64,000 nucleotides of DNA from Streptomyces roseirectus (GTDB taxonomy: Bacteria; Actinomycetota; Actinomycetes; Streptomycetales; Streptomycetaceae): contig NZ_CP060828.1 in assembly GCF_014489635.1 (NCBI RefSeq), forward strand, positions 7,630,001-7,694,000, read 5' to 3'. The translations under genes and the position numbers were made by a program. The notes below the pieces were generated by a model. The model did no database searches and had not been told where the DNA came from. It saw only the letters and a program-made list of their open reading frames with translations. Of the stretch, positions 7,662-15,940 are shown piece by piece; the stretch's first letter is position 1, and the number at the start of each line of letters is the position of its first letter.

Positions 7662-8402
7662 GTGAGCAGCCTGATATCGATCATCACGCCGGTCTACGAC
7701 CCGCGCCCCGCGTTCCTCTCCGCCGCCTATGACTCCCTCGCGGAACAAGTCCTTCCGCCCGGTTGGGCCTGGGAGTGGATCGTCCAGGAGGACGGCGAGA
7801 GCGGCATCGCCGAGCGTCTGCTCCCCGGCGACGATCCCCGGATCCGCTTCGCCCGGGGCCGTCGGGGCGGCGTCGCCATCACCCGCAACCTCGGCCTCTC
7901 CCGTGCCGCGGGCGCGCTGGTCAAGAACCTCGACCAGGACGACGTCCTCACCCCTGGCGTCCTGGCCAGGGACGTCGAGGCGCTGGCCGACCCGGCGATC
8001 GGCTGGGTCACCTCCCGGGCCCTGGACCTCCTGCCCGACGGCACCACGGCCGGCGTCGGCGGCGAGCCCGGACCCGGGCCGATCCCGAGGCGCACGGTCG
8101 TCGAGCGGTGGCGGGCGAACGGCCACCACCTGCCCGTGCACCCCGCGACCCTCTGCCTCAGGCGCTCCCTCGCCGTCGCGCTCGGCGGCTGGATGGCCGT
8201 CCCCGGCTCCGACGACACCGGCCTGCTCATCGCCGCGAGCACCGTCGTGACCGGCTGGTTCACCGGCGAGCCGGGGCTGCTGTACCGCAGGTGGCCGGGG
8301 CAGGTCTCGGCGGGCGAGGCCCACAGTGAGCCCGTCGAACGCGCCCTGCGCATGCGCCTGATCAGCGAACGGGCCGACGAACTCGCCGCGCTGTTCGACT
8401 AG
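7662..8402 (+). CDS. Family 2 glycosyltransferase
   Basis: A 246-residue GT-A fold enzyme. It opens with LISIITPVYDPR, the nucleotide-sugar binding start of GT2 proteins. An acidic WIVQEDGES strand follows at about 39-47, then NLDQDD (89-94) containing the metal-binding DxD. No membrane helix is visible, so it is probably cytosolic or peripheral. Donor and acceptor are unknown. It lies just inside the left tRNA-Val gene and is read with the sugar-transport genes, but 335 bp and a separate promoter divide them. The GTG start has a GAGGGGG ribosome binding site. Confidence 0.8.
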   Translation: MSSLISIITPVYDPRPAFLSAAYDSLAEQVLPPGWAWEWIVQEDGESGIAERLLPGDDPRIRFARGRRGGVAITRNLGLSRAAGALVKNLDQDDVLTPGVLARDVEALADPAIGWVTSRALDLLPDGTTAGVGGEPGPGPIPRRTVVERWRANGHHLPVHPATLCLRRSLAVALGGWMAVPGSDDTGLLIAASTVVTGWFTGEPGLLYRRWPGQVSAGEAHSEPVERALRMRLISERADELAALFD

Positions 8403-8641
8403 GCCGGCGACGGACAAAGGCCGCCCCGCCGCCGTACCCGTACCAGATCCCCGCAACTCCCCTTTCAAACCCGCGCGGCGAATTTCGGCCCATGTCCGTC
8501 GGCGCGCGACGGCGGAACCGGTGTTCGACCTCTCGAACCGTCGGCGCTCACCTGCGGATATGTCAGCCTCTTTGGCGTGAAGGGGACTTGGGGGGAGGGG
8601 TTGCCCCCAAGCCGTCCCGGAAGAAAATCCTGTCCGAATCA

Positions 8642-8701
8642 TTGACGGTCTCTCACCCCCCTCGTACCTTGTGCCAGCAAGCGCTTTCTTGAAACGATTC
8701 A
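8642..8701 (+). promoter_or_regulatory. Promoter with LacI-type operators for the sugar operon
   Basis: The 335-bp spacer 8403-8737 holds no gene. TTGACG (8642-8647), 17 bases, then TACCTT (8665-8670) make a good housekeeping promoter with a predicted start near 8677. Immediately downstream are two palindromes: AAGCGCTT (8679-8686) and TGAAACGATTCA (8690-8701). The second matches its own reverse complement at 10 of 12 positions around a central CG, the form of LacI/GalR-family operators. A repressor bound there would block initiation or clearance. The start codon of the binding protein is at 8738. Confidence 0.65.
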
Positions 8702-8737
8702 TGCAAGCGGCAACGACGCTGCGGGGAGGGCCCGACT

Positions 8738-10027
8738 GTGGGAACCACCAGGAATGTTGAGAGGCGAACGATCCTGAAGGCGGCTGGGGCGACGGCTGCC
8801 ACGCTCGGGCTGGCGGCCACGACCGGGTGCGGCGGGGACAGCGGTTCGTCCTCCGACGGTACGGTGACGATCCGTTACGCCTGGTGGGGTGCGGACGACC
8901 GCGCGAAGAGAATCAACCAGACCATCGCGCTCTTCGAGAAGAAGTACCCGAAGATCAAGGTGAAAACGGACTTCCAGCCGTACACCGACTTCTGGAAGAA
9001 GTTCAATACGCAGGCCTCGGGCGGAAATCCGCCGGACGTCTTCCAGAACGCCATCGGATTCCTGCGGAAATACGACTCGAAGAACGTTCTCCTCGACCTC
9101 AGCGCCCAGGTCAAGGCCGGAAACCTCTCCATGGACGGATTCCGCGCCGGACTCGACAAGTTCGGTGAGGTCGACGGCAAGCTCCTCGGCGTCCCCGTCG
9201 GCTCCAACTCGATGGCCCTCGTCATCGACCAGCCCGTCTACACCCGCTCCGGCGTCACCCCCAAGCAGGGCTGGACCTGGAACGACTTCCACGCCGCGAT
9301 GCTGAAGATCCACCAGAAGACCGGCCGCGCGGGCGACTCCGGCATGTACGGCGTCATGTACCTGTACGACCTCTACCTGCGTCAGAACGGCAAGGCGTTC
9401 TTCACCACCGACGGACTCGGATTCACCGAGGCCGACCTCAAGGACTGGTGGACCAAGGCCGAACAGGGCCTGGAACAGGGCGAGTTCGCCGACGCCAAGA
9501 AGGTCGCCCAGGTCAAGCCGAAGTCCGCCGTCGCCGCCGAACTCGCCGCCGGTGAATTCACCTGGGACAACTTCACCATCCGCTACACCTCCGAGGGCAA
9601 GAGCCAGTACCGCCTCGCTCCCATCCCCACCACCGACGGCAAGAAGACCGGCCAGTACCTCGGCTCCCTGATGCTCAGCGCCTCCAAGCGGACCAAGCAC
9701 CCCAAGGAAGTCGCCCAGTTCATCAACTTCATGGTCCACGACCCCGAGGTCGCCAAGATCATGGGCTACGACCGCGGCATCCCCGCCACCCAGGCCCAGT
9801 ACGACGCGTTCAAGCCGACCGACGAGGTCAACAAGTCGATCGCCGCCTACGAGGAGTCCCTGGTCGCCTCCGGCGTCCTGGAGCCCATCACCCCGCACCC
9901 CAGCGGCGCCGACATCTGCGAGTCCGCGTTCCTGCGCATCGCCGAAGAACTCGCCCTCGGCACCCGGTCGGTCGACGACGCCGTCAAGCAGTTCTTCACC
10001 GAGTCGAAGACGGCCCTGACGGCCTGA
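8738..10027 (+). CDS. Carbohydrate ABC transporter substrate-binding lipoprotein
   Basis: A 429-residue family 1 extracellular solute-binding protein. The N-terminus carries twin arginines (R9-R10, RRTILKAAG), a hydrophobic stretch, and TTGC with the candidate lipid-modified C31, indicating Tat export and membrane anchoring. The mature part begins VTIRYAWWGADDRAKR, as in oligosaccharide binders, and it contains many aromatic residues suited to stacking on sugars. It is the first gene of the operon and its stop overlaps the next start by one base (TGATG). Neighbours suggest pectin-derived (rhamnogalacturonan) oligosaccharides as ligand, comparable to YesO of Bacillus. This is inference. The GTG start has GGGGAGGG upstream. 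Confidence 0.85.
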   Translation: MGTTRNVERRTILKAAGATAATLGLAATTGCGGDSGSSSDGTVTIRYAWWGADDRAKRINQTIALFEKKYPKIKVKTDFQPYTDFWKKFNTQASGGNPPDVFQNAIGFLRKYDSKNVLLDLSAQVKAGNLSMDGFRAGLDKFGEVDGKLLGVPVGSNSMALVIDQPVYTRSGVTPKQGWTWNDFHAAMLKIHQKTGRAGDSGMYGVMYLYDLYLRQNGKAFFTTDGLGFTEADLKDWWTKAEQGLEQGEFADAKKVAQVKPKSAVAAELAAGEFTWDNFTIRYTSEGKSQYRLAPIPTTDGKKTGQYLGSLMLSASKRTKHPKEVAQFINFMVHDPEVAKIMGYDRGIPATQAQYDAFKPTDEVNKSIAAYEESLVASGVLEPITPHPSGADICESAFLRIAEELALGTRSVDDAVKQFFTESKTALTA

Positions 10028-11028
10028 TGGGAACCACCGTGACACACGCCCCCGCGCTGGAGGGCCTGACCGAGGACTCCGGGCCGCCCAGCGGCCCGGC
10101 CCGGCTGGTCAAACCCCCCGAGCTCAAGCGCCGCCTGCGCCGGGAGAACCTGGCCGGCTACCTCTTCATGTCGCCGTGGATCGCCGGGTTCCTGCTGCTC
10201 ACCGCGGGCCCGATGGTCGCCTCGCTCTACTTCGCCTTCACCGACTACAACCTCTTCGACCCGCCCAAGTGGATCGGCCTCGACAACTTCTCCGAGATGT
10301 TCGGTGACCCCCGCTGGCGCCACTCGGTCAAGGTCACCCTCTGGTACGTCGTCGTCGGCACCCCCCTCAAGCTGCTCGCCGCCCTCGGCGTCGCCCTGCT
10401 CCTCGCCCAGAAGCGGCGCGGCCAGGCGTTCTACCGGGCCGCGTTCTACGCGCCCTCCCTGATCGGCGCCAGCGTCTCCATCGCGATCGTCTGGAAGGCG
10501 ATCTTCTCGGACGACGCCGTCGTCGACCAGACACAGCAGTTCTTCGGCATCGACGCCGGCGGCTGGACCGGCGACCCGGAGCTGATCATCTACAGCCTCG
10601 TCGCCCTCACCGTCTGGCAGTTCGGCGCCCCGATGGTCATCTTCCTCGCCGGCCTCAAGCAGGTCCCGCGCGAGCTGTACGAGGCCGCCGAGATGGACGG
10701 CGCCGGAACCTGGCGCAGGTTCTGGAACATCACCCTGCCGATGATCTCCCCCGTCCTCTTCTTCAACGTCCTGCTGGAGACCATCCACTCCTTCCAGATC
10801 TTCAGCTCGGCGTACATCGTCGGCGGCGGCGCGGGCGGCAACGCCTGCGGACCGGCCGACGGATCGATGGTCTACACCTGCTATCTGTACGTCCAGGGCT
10901 TCGAGAACAGCCGGATGGGCCTCGCCTCCGCCATGGCCTGGCTGCTGCTCATCGCCGTCGCGCTGGTCACGGCGGTCCTCTTCTGGTCGCAGAAGAAGTG
11001 GGTGCACTACGAGGAGGGCGCCCGATGA
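10027..11028 (+). CDS. Sugar ABC transporter permease 1 (MalF/YesP type)
   Basis: A 333-residue inner-membrane permease. It has about six helices after a 40-residue cytosolic N-terminus. The EAA loop (about 219-238, EAAEMDGAGTWRRFWNITLP) contacts the ATPase. Both ends are translationally coupled: the start overlaps the binding-protein stop, and the end overlaps the second permease by ATGA. No ATPase gene is present in the operon, so a shared multi-sugar ATPase of the MsiK type encoded elsewhere presumably energises transport, as is common in Streptomyces. Confidence 0.88.
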   Translation: MGTTVTHAPALEGLTEDSGPPSGPARLVKPPELKRRLRRENLAGYLFMSPWIAGFLLLTAGPMVASLYFAFTDYNLFDPPKWIGLDNFSEMFGDPRWRHSVKVTLWYVVVGTPLKLLAALGVALLLAQKRRGQAFYRAAFYAPSLIGASVSIAIVWKAIFSDDAVVDQTQQFFGIDAGGWTGDPELIIYSLVALTVWQFGAPMVIFLAGLKQVPRELYEAAEMDGAGTWRRFWNITLPMISPVLFFNVLLETIHSFQIFSSAYIVGGGAGGNACGPADGSMVYTCYLYVQGFENSRMGLASAMAWLLLIAVALVTAVLFWSQKKWVHYEEGAR

Positions 11029-11900
11029 GCACCACCAGCGTTCACCAGGCCGGTACCGGCACCGGCCGCAGACGGGCCGGCTCCCTCGCCTGGCACCTCG
11101 GCTCCCTCGCGATCCTCGCCGTCATCCTCTACCCGGTCATCTGGGTCATCGGCGGCTCGTTCAAGAAGAGCGAGGACATCGTCGGCAGCCTCGACCTCTT
11201 CCCCAGCGACCCCATCGTCAGCAACTACCAGCGGCTCAGCGACGGCATCGCGGACATCTCCATCTCCACGTTCTTCGTCAACTCCCTGACGCTGGCGATC
11301 GGTTCGGTCGTCGGGATCCTGATCTCGTGCTCGCTGACCGCGTACGCGTTCGCGCGGATCAGGTTCGCCGGGCGCAACCTGCTCTTCACGCTGATGATCG
11401 GCACCCTCCTGCTGCCGTACCACGTCCTGCTCATCCCGCAGTACGTGCTCTTCCGCAACATGGACATGATCAACACGTACACCCCACTGCTGCTGGGCAA
11501 GTACCTCGCCACGGAAGCCTTCTTCGTCTTCCTCATGGTCCAGTTCATGCGCAACCTGCCCAAGGAACTCGACGAGGCCGCCCGCCTCGACGGCTGCGGA
11601 CACCTGCGCATCTACTGGTCGATCGTGCTCCCGCTGTGCCGCCCCGCCCTCATCACCAGCGCCATCTTCACGTTCATCAACTCGTGGAACGACTTCATGG
11701 GCCCGCTGATCTACCTCAACGAACCCGACAAGTACACCGTCTCCCTGGGCCTGAAGATGTTCGTCGACCAGGAGGGCGTGGCCGACTACGGCGGCATGAT
11801 CGCCATGTCGCTCGTCGCCCTGCTCCCCGTCCTCGCCTTCTTCCTCGCCTTCCAGCGCTACCTCATCGACGGTATGGCGACCTCCGGACTCAAGGGCTGA
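11025..11900 (+). CDS. Sugar ABC transporter permease 2 (MalG/YesQ type)
   Basis: A 291-residue permease of the MalG class that pairs with the preceding MalF-type subunit. The EAA loop starts at about 181 (ELDEAARLDGCG). A conserved NSWNDFMGPLIYL segment near the C-terminal helices is typical of carbohydrate importers. The ATG at 11025 overlaps the previous TGA and has GAGGAGGG upstream. An alternative start 27 bases earlier would add a basic stretch outside the family pattern. Confidence 0.88.
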   Translation: MSTTSVHQAGTGTGRRRAGSLAWHLGSLAILAVILYPVIWVIGGSFKKSEDIVGSLDLFPSDPIVSNYQRLSDGIADISISTFFVNSLTLAIGSVVGILISCSLTAYAFARIRFAGRNLLFTLMIGTLLLPYHVLLIPQYVLFRNMDMINTYTPLLLGKYLATEAFFVFLMVQFMRNLPKELDEAARLDGCGHLRIYWSIVLPLCRPALITSAIFTFINSWNDFMGPLIYLNEPDKYTVSLGLKMFVDQEGVADYGGMIAMSLVALLPVLAFFLAFQRYLIDGMATSGLKG

Positions 11901-11904
11901 CACC

Positions 11905-12498
11905 ATGACCGCCGAGGCACGCGTCAAGACACGCAAGGAGTCCGTGTTCGCGGAGAGGTTCGCCGTCTTCGCCGAATGCCTGCTGACCGGGGTGTGGATC
12001 GCCGTCGCCTGCCTCGGCGTCGTCACCTACCCCGCCGCGCTCGCCGCCGGCAGCCGCCACCTCGGCCGCCGCACCGCCCATGTCGACGGCGGGATACGGG
12101 AGTTCGTCGCCGACTTCCGCAGCGCGCTGCGCGGCGGGTGGGCCGTCGGGGTCGCCGGGTGGGCGGTGCTCGCGGCCGTCTGGATCGACGTCTGGGCCGT
12201 CCGCGCCGGTCTCCCCGGTGGGCCACTCATCGGCGCGATCGGTGTGTTCGCGCTGATCGGGGCGGCCGTCGCCCTGCTGCGGGCGGCGGCAGTGTGGAGC
12301 CCCGGCGACTCCTGGCGGACGCTGCTCGCCGACGCCGGACGCCGTACCGTCCTCGACCCCGCCGGGTCCTTCCTCGTCGTCGCCGGGCTCGCCGTCGTCG
12401 TCATGTCGGCCTGGTTCATCGCACCCCTCGGCGCCCCCGTCCTGGGCGCCGTCACCGCGGCGGCACTCGCGGTGGAAGAGCGTTACCGGCGCCGCTGA
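11905..12498 (+). CDS. DUF624/YesL-family membrane protein
   Basis: A 197-residue protein with about four to five hydrophobic helices. The N-terminal helix pair and charged loop match the YesL/DUF624 family, which in many bacteria is encoded beside carbohydrate ABC permeases and pectin-degrading enzymes. Its biochemical role is unknown. An accessory function for transporter assembly or sensing is often supposed. The start is five bases after the permease stop, clearly within the same operon. Confidence 0.75.
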   Translation: MTAEARVKTRKESVFAERFAVFAECLLTGVWIAVACLGVVTYPAALAAGSRHLGRRTAHVDGGIREFVADFRSALRGGWAVGVAGWAVLAAVWIDVWAVRAGLPGGPLIGAIGVFALIGAAVALLRAAAVWSPGDSWRTLLADAGRRTVLDPAGSFLVVAGLAVVVMSAWFIAPLGAPVLGAVTAAALAVEERYRRR

Positions 12499-12578
12499 GC
12501 CGCACCCCTCCTCAAGGCCGGCCCCGCCGCGCCTCCCTCTGTCATGCCCGAAGCTTCCCCGCACGGAAAGGAACGGCC

Positions 12579-15314
12579 ATGTCCCCCCTTCCCCGCAGAT
12601 CCCTCCTCAAGGCCGCCGCGGTCGCCGGCGCCGCCGCCCAGTTCAGCTGGGCCCTCGGCGCCACCAACGCCTCCGCCGCCCCCCGCGCCGAGAGCGGCCC
12701 CGCCGACCCGGTCACCCTGGACTGGCTGGAGGACGGCGGCCTCGGTGCCGCCCCCGGCTCCACGCTCGGCGTGCCCTGGCCCATGGGCGCGCTCCAGGAG
12801 GACCAGACCTTCGCGCTCACCGACGCCGCCGGCAAGGACGTCCCCGTCCAGTCCTGGCCCCTCGCCTACTGGCCCGACGGCTCCCTCAAGTGGACCGCGC
12901 ACGCGGTGAGTTCGGGCGACGGCAAGCTGACCCTGGCCCCCGGCACCCCCGCCGCGCCGGGCAAGAAGGTCACCGTCGACAAGAGCGGCGGCACCATCGA
13001 CGTCTCCACCGGCGTCGTCGACGTCAAGATCGGCAAGTCCGGCGCCACCCTCATCAAGTCCGTCCGGCGCGGCTCCACCGAGATCGCCAAGAACGGGCGC
13101 CTCGTCCTCATCCGGCAGCCCGAGATCGAGGACGAGGACCAGGGCACCGTCAAGACCGAACGCTTCGAGGGCGCCGTCTCCGAGGTGACCGTCGAACAGG
13201 AGGGCCCCGTCCGCGCGGTGGTCCGCATCGACGGCAAGCACCGCAAGGGCAACCGGAGTTGGATCCCCTTCTCGATCCGCCTGTACTTCTACGCCGGCGC
13301 CGACTCCTTCCGCATGGTCCACACCATCACCTACGACGGCACCCAGGAACCCGGCAAGGCCAGCGGCGACTTCATCCGCGGCCTCGGCGTCCGCTTCACC
13401 GTGCCCATGCGCGACCAGTCCTACGACCGGCACATCCGCATCGGCGGCGAGGGCACCGGCCTGCTCCGCGAAGCCGTCAAGGGCATCACCGGACTGCGCC
13501 GCGACCCCGGAATCGCCGTCCAGGAAGCCCAGTTCGCCGGCAAGAAGCTGCCCGACCCCGCCACCTGGGACCAGCGTGTCACCACCCGGCTCCAGTACAT
13601 CCCCGAGTGGGGCGACTACACCCTCTCCCAGCTCTCCGCCGACGGCTTCACCGTCCGCAAGCGCACCAAGAAGGGCCACGGCTGGATCGGCGCCGGCGGC
13701 GGCAGGCGGGCCTCCGGCTTCGGGTACGTCGGCGGCGCGAGCGGCGGATTCTCCTTCGGCCTGCGGGACTTCTGGGAACGCCACCCCTGCCAGCTCGACA
13801 TCCGCGACGCCCAGACCGACGAGGCCGAGGTCACCCTCTGGCTCTGGTCGCCCGAGGCCCAGCCCATGGACCTGCGCTTCTACCACGACGGCATGGGCCA
13901 GGACACCTTCCCCGAACAGCTCGAAGGCCTCAACATCACCTACGAGGACTACGAGCCCGAGTTCGGCACCCCCTACGGCATCGCCCGCACCTCCGAACTC
14001 GTCTTCTGGGCCAACGAGTCCACACCGACGCCGGAAGCCCTCGCCCAACAGGTCGACGCCGTCCGGGTGTTGCCGCAACTCGCCGCCCCGCCCAAGCAGT
14101 TGATCAAGGCAGGCGTCTTCGGACCCGGCCTCTACTCCGAGCCCGACCGCTCCACCCCCGCCAAGGCGAAGATCGAGGACCACCTCGACTTCCTCTTCAC
14201 CTACTACAAGGACCAGGTGGAGCAACGCCGTTGGTACGGCTTCTGGGACTACGGCGACATCATGCACACCTACGACACCGTCCGCCACCAGTGGCGGTAC
14301 GACATCGGCGGGTACGCCTGGGACAACTCCGAACTCTCGCCGGACCTCTGGCTCTGGTACGCGTACCTGCGCTCCGGCCGCTCCGACATCTTCCGCTTCG
14401 CCGAGGCCATGACCCGGCACACCGGCGAGGTCGACGTCTACCACCTCGGCAAGTGGGCCGGCCTCGGCACCCGCCACGGCGTCCAGCACTACGCCGACAG
14501 CGCCAAACAGCAGCGCATCGCCAACACCACCTACCGGCGCTACTACTACTTCCTCACCGCCGACGAACGCGTCGGCGACCTCATGCACGCCAACGTCGAC
14601 TCCGACGAGACGTTCCTCGTCCTCGACCCCATCCGCAAGATCCGCACCGAGCCCTACACCCCCGACCGCCACGCCCTCTCCATCGGCTTCGGCACCGACT
14701 GGAGCGGGCTCGTCTCAGCCTGGCTCACCGAGTGGGAACGGCGCGGACCCAAGTGGGAGAAGGCCAAGGCGCGCGTCCTGTCCACCATGGAGACCATCGC
14801 CGCCCAGCCCAACGGATTCGTCCAGGGCAGCGGGCTCTACGACCTCGACACGGGCAAGTTCGCGGTCGCGCCCGCGCCGGTCGTCGGCGTCTCGCACCTC
14901 TCCGCCGTCTTCGGACTCAACGAACTGTGCGCCGAACTCATCCACCTCGTCGACATGCCGCGCTTCAACGAGGCGTACTTCGACTACTGCCGCTACTTCA
15001 ACGCCACCAAGGCCGAACAAGCGGCCCGCTACGGATCCAACTTCGGGACGCTGCTCCTCTTCCAGGGGCACTCCCGGCTCGACGCCTACGCCGCGGTGAA
15101 GACCGGCGACGAGAAACTGGCCAAGCGCGCCTGGGACAAGTTCTACAACTCCGACGGCTACAAGGAGTCGGCGCCGTGGCGGACGGAGAAGGTGACCGGA
15201 CCGACCGCACTGGTCGCCGGTAGCGAGGCCACGTGGGTGTCCACCAACGACACCGCGCTCTACGGACTCGCCGCGATCGAGAACCTGGCACTGCTGGGGA
15301 ACAAGATGCCGTAA
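12579..15314 (+). CDS. Tat-exported YetA/PcRGLX-like protein, putative exo-rhamnogalacturonan lyase
   Basis: A 911-residue secreted protein. The Tat signal is clear: R6-R7 in LPRRSLLKAA, a hydrophobic core, and ASA-AP near 31-35 as the cleavage site. The mature N-terminus (WLEDGGLGAAPGSTLGVPWPMG) looks like the RIFT-barrel start of the PcRGLX/YetA family (polysaccharide lyase family 26 relatives). The C-terminal half is rich in Trp/Tyr, as expected for an alpha-barrel glycan-active domain (RWYGFWDYGD, HRWRYDIGGY-like segments). I infer that it shortens rhamnogalacturonan or a related acidic glycan for uptake by the ABC system. Family recognition is from memory, so the substrate is uncertain. 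The ATG at 12579 follows GGAAAGGA. The open frame extends far upstream but only as an out-of-frame shadow of the DUF624 gene. Confidence 0.7.
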   Translation: MSPLPRRSLLKAAAVAGAAAQFSWALGATNASAAPRAESGPADPVTLDWLEDGGLGAAPGSTLGVPWPMGALQEDQTFALTDAAGKDVPVQSWPLAYWPDGSLKWTAHAVSSGDGKLTLAPGTPAAPGKKVTVDKSGGTIDVSTGVVDVKIGKSGATLIKSVRRGSTEIAKNGRLVLIRQPEIEDEDQGTVKTERFEGAVSEVTVEQEGPVRAVVRIDGKHRKGNRSWIPFSIRLYFYAGADSFRMVHTITYDGTQEPGKASGDFIRGLGVRFTVPMRDQSYDRHIRIGGEGTGLLREAVKGITGLRRDPGIAVQEAQFAGKKLPDPATWDQRVTTRLQYIPEWGDYTLSQLSADGFTVRKRTKKGHGWIGAGGGRRASGFGYVGGASGGFSFGLRDFWERHPCQLDIRDAQTDEAEVTLWLWSPEAQPMDLRFYHDGMGQDTFPEQLEGLNITYEDYEPEFGTPYGIARTSELVFWANESTPTPEALAQQVDAVRVLPQLAAPPKQLIKAGVFGPGLYSEPDRSTPAKAKIEDHLDFLFTYYKDQVEQRRWYGFWDYGDIMHTYDTVRHQWRYDIGGYAWDNSELSPDLWLWYAYLRSGRSDIFRFAEAMTRHTGEVDVYHLGKWAGLGTRHGVQHYADSAKQQRIANTTYRRYYYFLTADERVGDLMHANVDSDETFLVLDPIRKIRTEPYTPDRHALSIGFGTDWSGLVSAWLTEWERRGPKWEKAKARVLSTMETIAAQPNGFVQGSGLYDLDTGKFAVAPAPVVGVSHLSAVFGLNELCAELIHLVDMPRFNEAYFDYCRYFNATKAEQAARYGSNFGTLLLFQGHSRLDAYAAVKTGDEKLAKRAWDKFYNSDGYKESAPWRTEKVTGPTALVAGSEATWVSTNDTALYGLAAIENLALLGNKMP

Positions 15315-15334
15315 CACCGGTCAACACTGGTCCC

Positions 15335-15781
15335 ATGAACTGGACGCACTACCGCTTCCACACCCTGTGGCACCTGCCCGCTCCGGTCGCCGCCGTCTAC
15401 ACGGCACTGGAGCGGGCCGAGGAGTACCCCCGCTGGTGGCCGCAGGTCCGCTCCGTCACCCGGACCGACGACACCAGCGGGGTCGTCCGCATCCGCGCCA
15501 CCCTGCCCTACGGGCTCACCTTCACCGCGCGCGAAGTGCGGCGGGACCCGGCGGCGAGGGTGCTGGAGATCGCCATGAGCGGGGATCTCGACGGCTGGGC
15601 GCGGTGGACCCTGGAGGCCCGCGGCAGCGGCACGCTCGCCCGGTACGAGCAAGTCGTCGACGTGCACAAGCCGTTGCTGCGGGCGCTCGCCGTCCCCGGC
15701 AGACCCCTGTTCCGGGCCAACCACCGGCTGATGATGCGGGCCGGGCGGCGCGGACTGGCCGGGTATCTGGGAACGGTTTGA
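15335..15781 (+). CDS. SRPBCC (START-like) family protein
   Basis: A 148-residue protein of the polyketide cyclase/START-like fold. It starts HYRFHTLWHLPAPVAAVYTALE and has the typical YPRWWPQVRSV strand-helix element. The fold encloses a hydrophobic pocket, so a lipid or aromatic ligand is likely, but nothing identifies it. The gene lies 20 bp after the lyase-like gene and just before the second tRNA-Val. Its stop codon overlaps the probable -35 of that tRNA. The start lacks a strong ribosome binding site. Confidence 0.75.
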   Translation: MNWTHYRFHTLWHLPAPVAAVYTALERAEEYPRWWPQVRSVTRTDDTSGVVRIRATLPYGLTFTAREVRRDPAARVLEIAMSGDLDGWARWTLEARGSGTLARYEQVVDVHKPLLRALAVPGRPLFRANHRLMMRAGRRGLAGYLGTV

Positions 15782-15807
15782 AGGAAAGGCGCGCGGGCCT
15801 GTATTGT
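15778..15807 (+). promoter_or_regulatory. Promoter for tRNA-Val copy 2
   Basis: TTGAAG (15778-15783), an 18-bp spacer, and TATTGT (15802-15807) form a near-consensus promoter. The predicted start is a few bases before the mature tRNA at 15821. Confidence 0.6.
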
Positions 15808-15820
15808 TCAGTGCGTTCCC

Positions 15821-15892
15821 GGGCGATTAGCTCAGTGGGAGAGCGCTTCGTTCACACCGAAGAGGTCACTGGTTCGAACCCAGTATCGCCCA
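15821..15892 (+). tRNA. tRNA-Val (anticodon CAC), copy 2
   Basis: All 72 bases are identical to the tRNA at 7529-7600 (acceptor GGGCGAT/ATCGCCC, anticodon CAC, discriminator A, no encoded CCA). Flanking sequences on both sides differ from those of copy 1, so only the gene itself is repeated. Confidence 0.97.
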
Positions 15893-15898
15893 CCGGGA

Positions 15899-15931
15899 AA
15901 AGGCCGGTCAGCCTTCAGCTGACCGGCCTTT
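15899..15931. terminator. Bidirectional terminator, tRNA-Val 2 and exonuclease gene
   Basis: A 13-bp perfect stem (15899-15911 with 15919-15931) with a 7-nt loop. An A run on the left and T run on the right let it work in both directions between the convergent tRNA and exonuclease genes. Confidence 0.85.
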
Positions 15932-15940
15932 CACATGCCC

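Noticed and set aside
12483..14672. Long minus-strand frame within the YetA-like gene
   Set aside because: Repetitive Gly/Ala/Val/Asp-rich translation typical of antisense GC frames. The plus strand has a Tat signal and coherent protein.
7529..15892. Integrated plasmid or prophage between the tRNA-Val genes
   Set aside because: No integrase, excisionase, replication or structural phage gene is visible. All genes belong to metabolism or transport.
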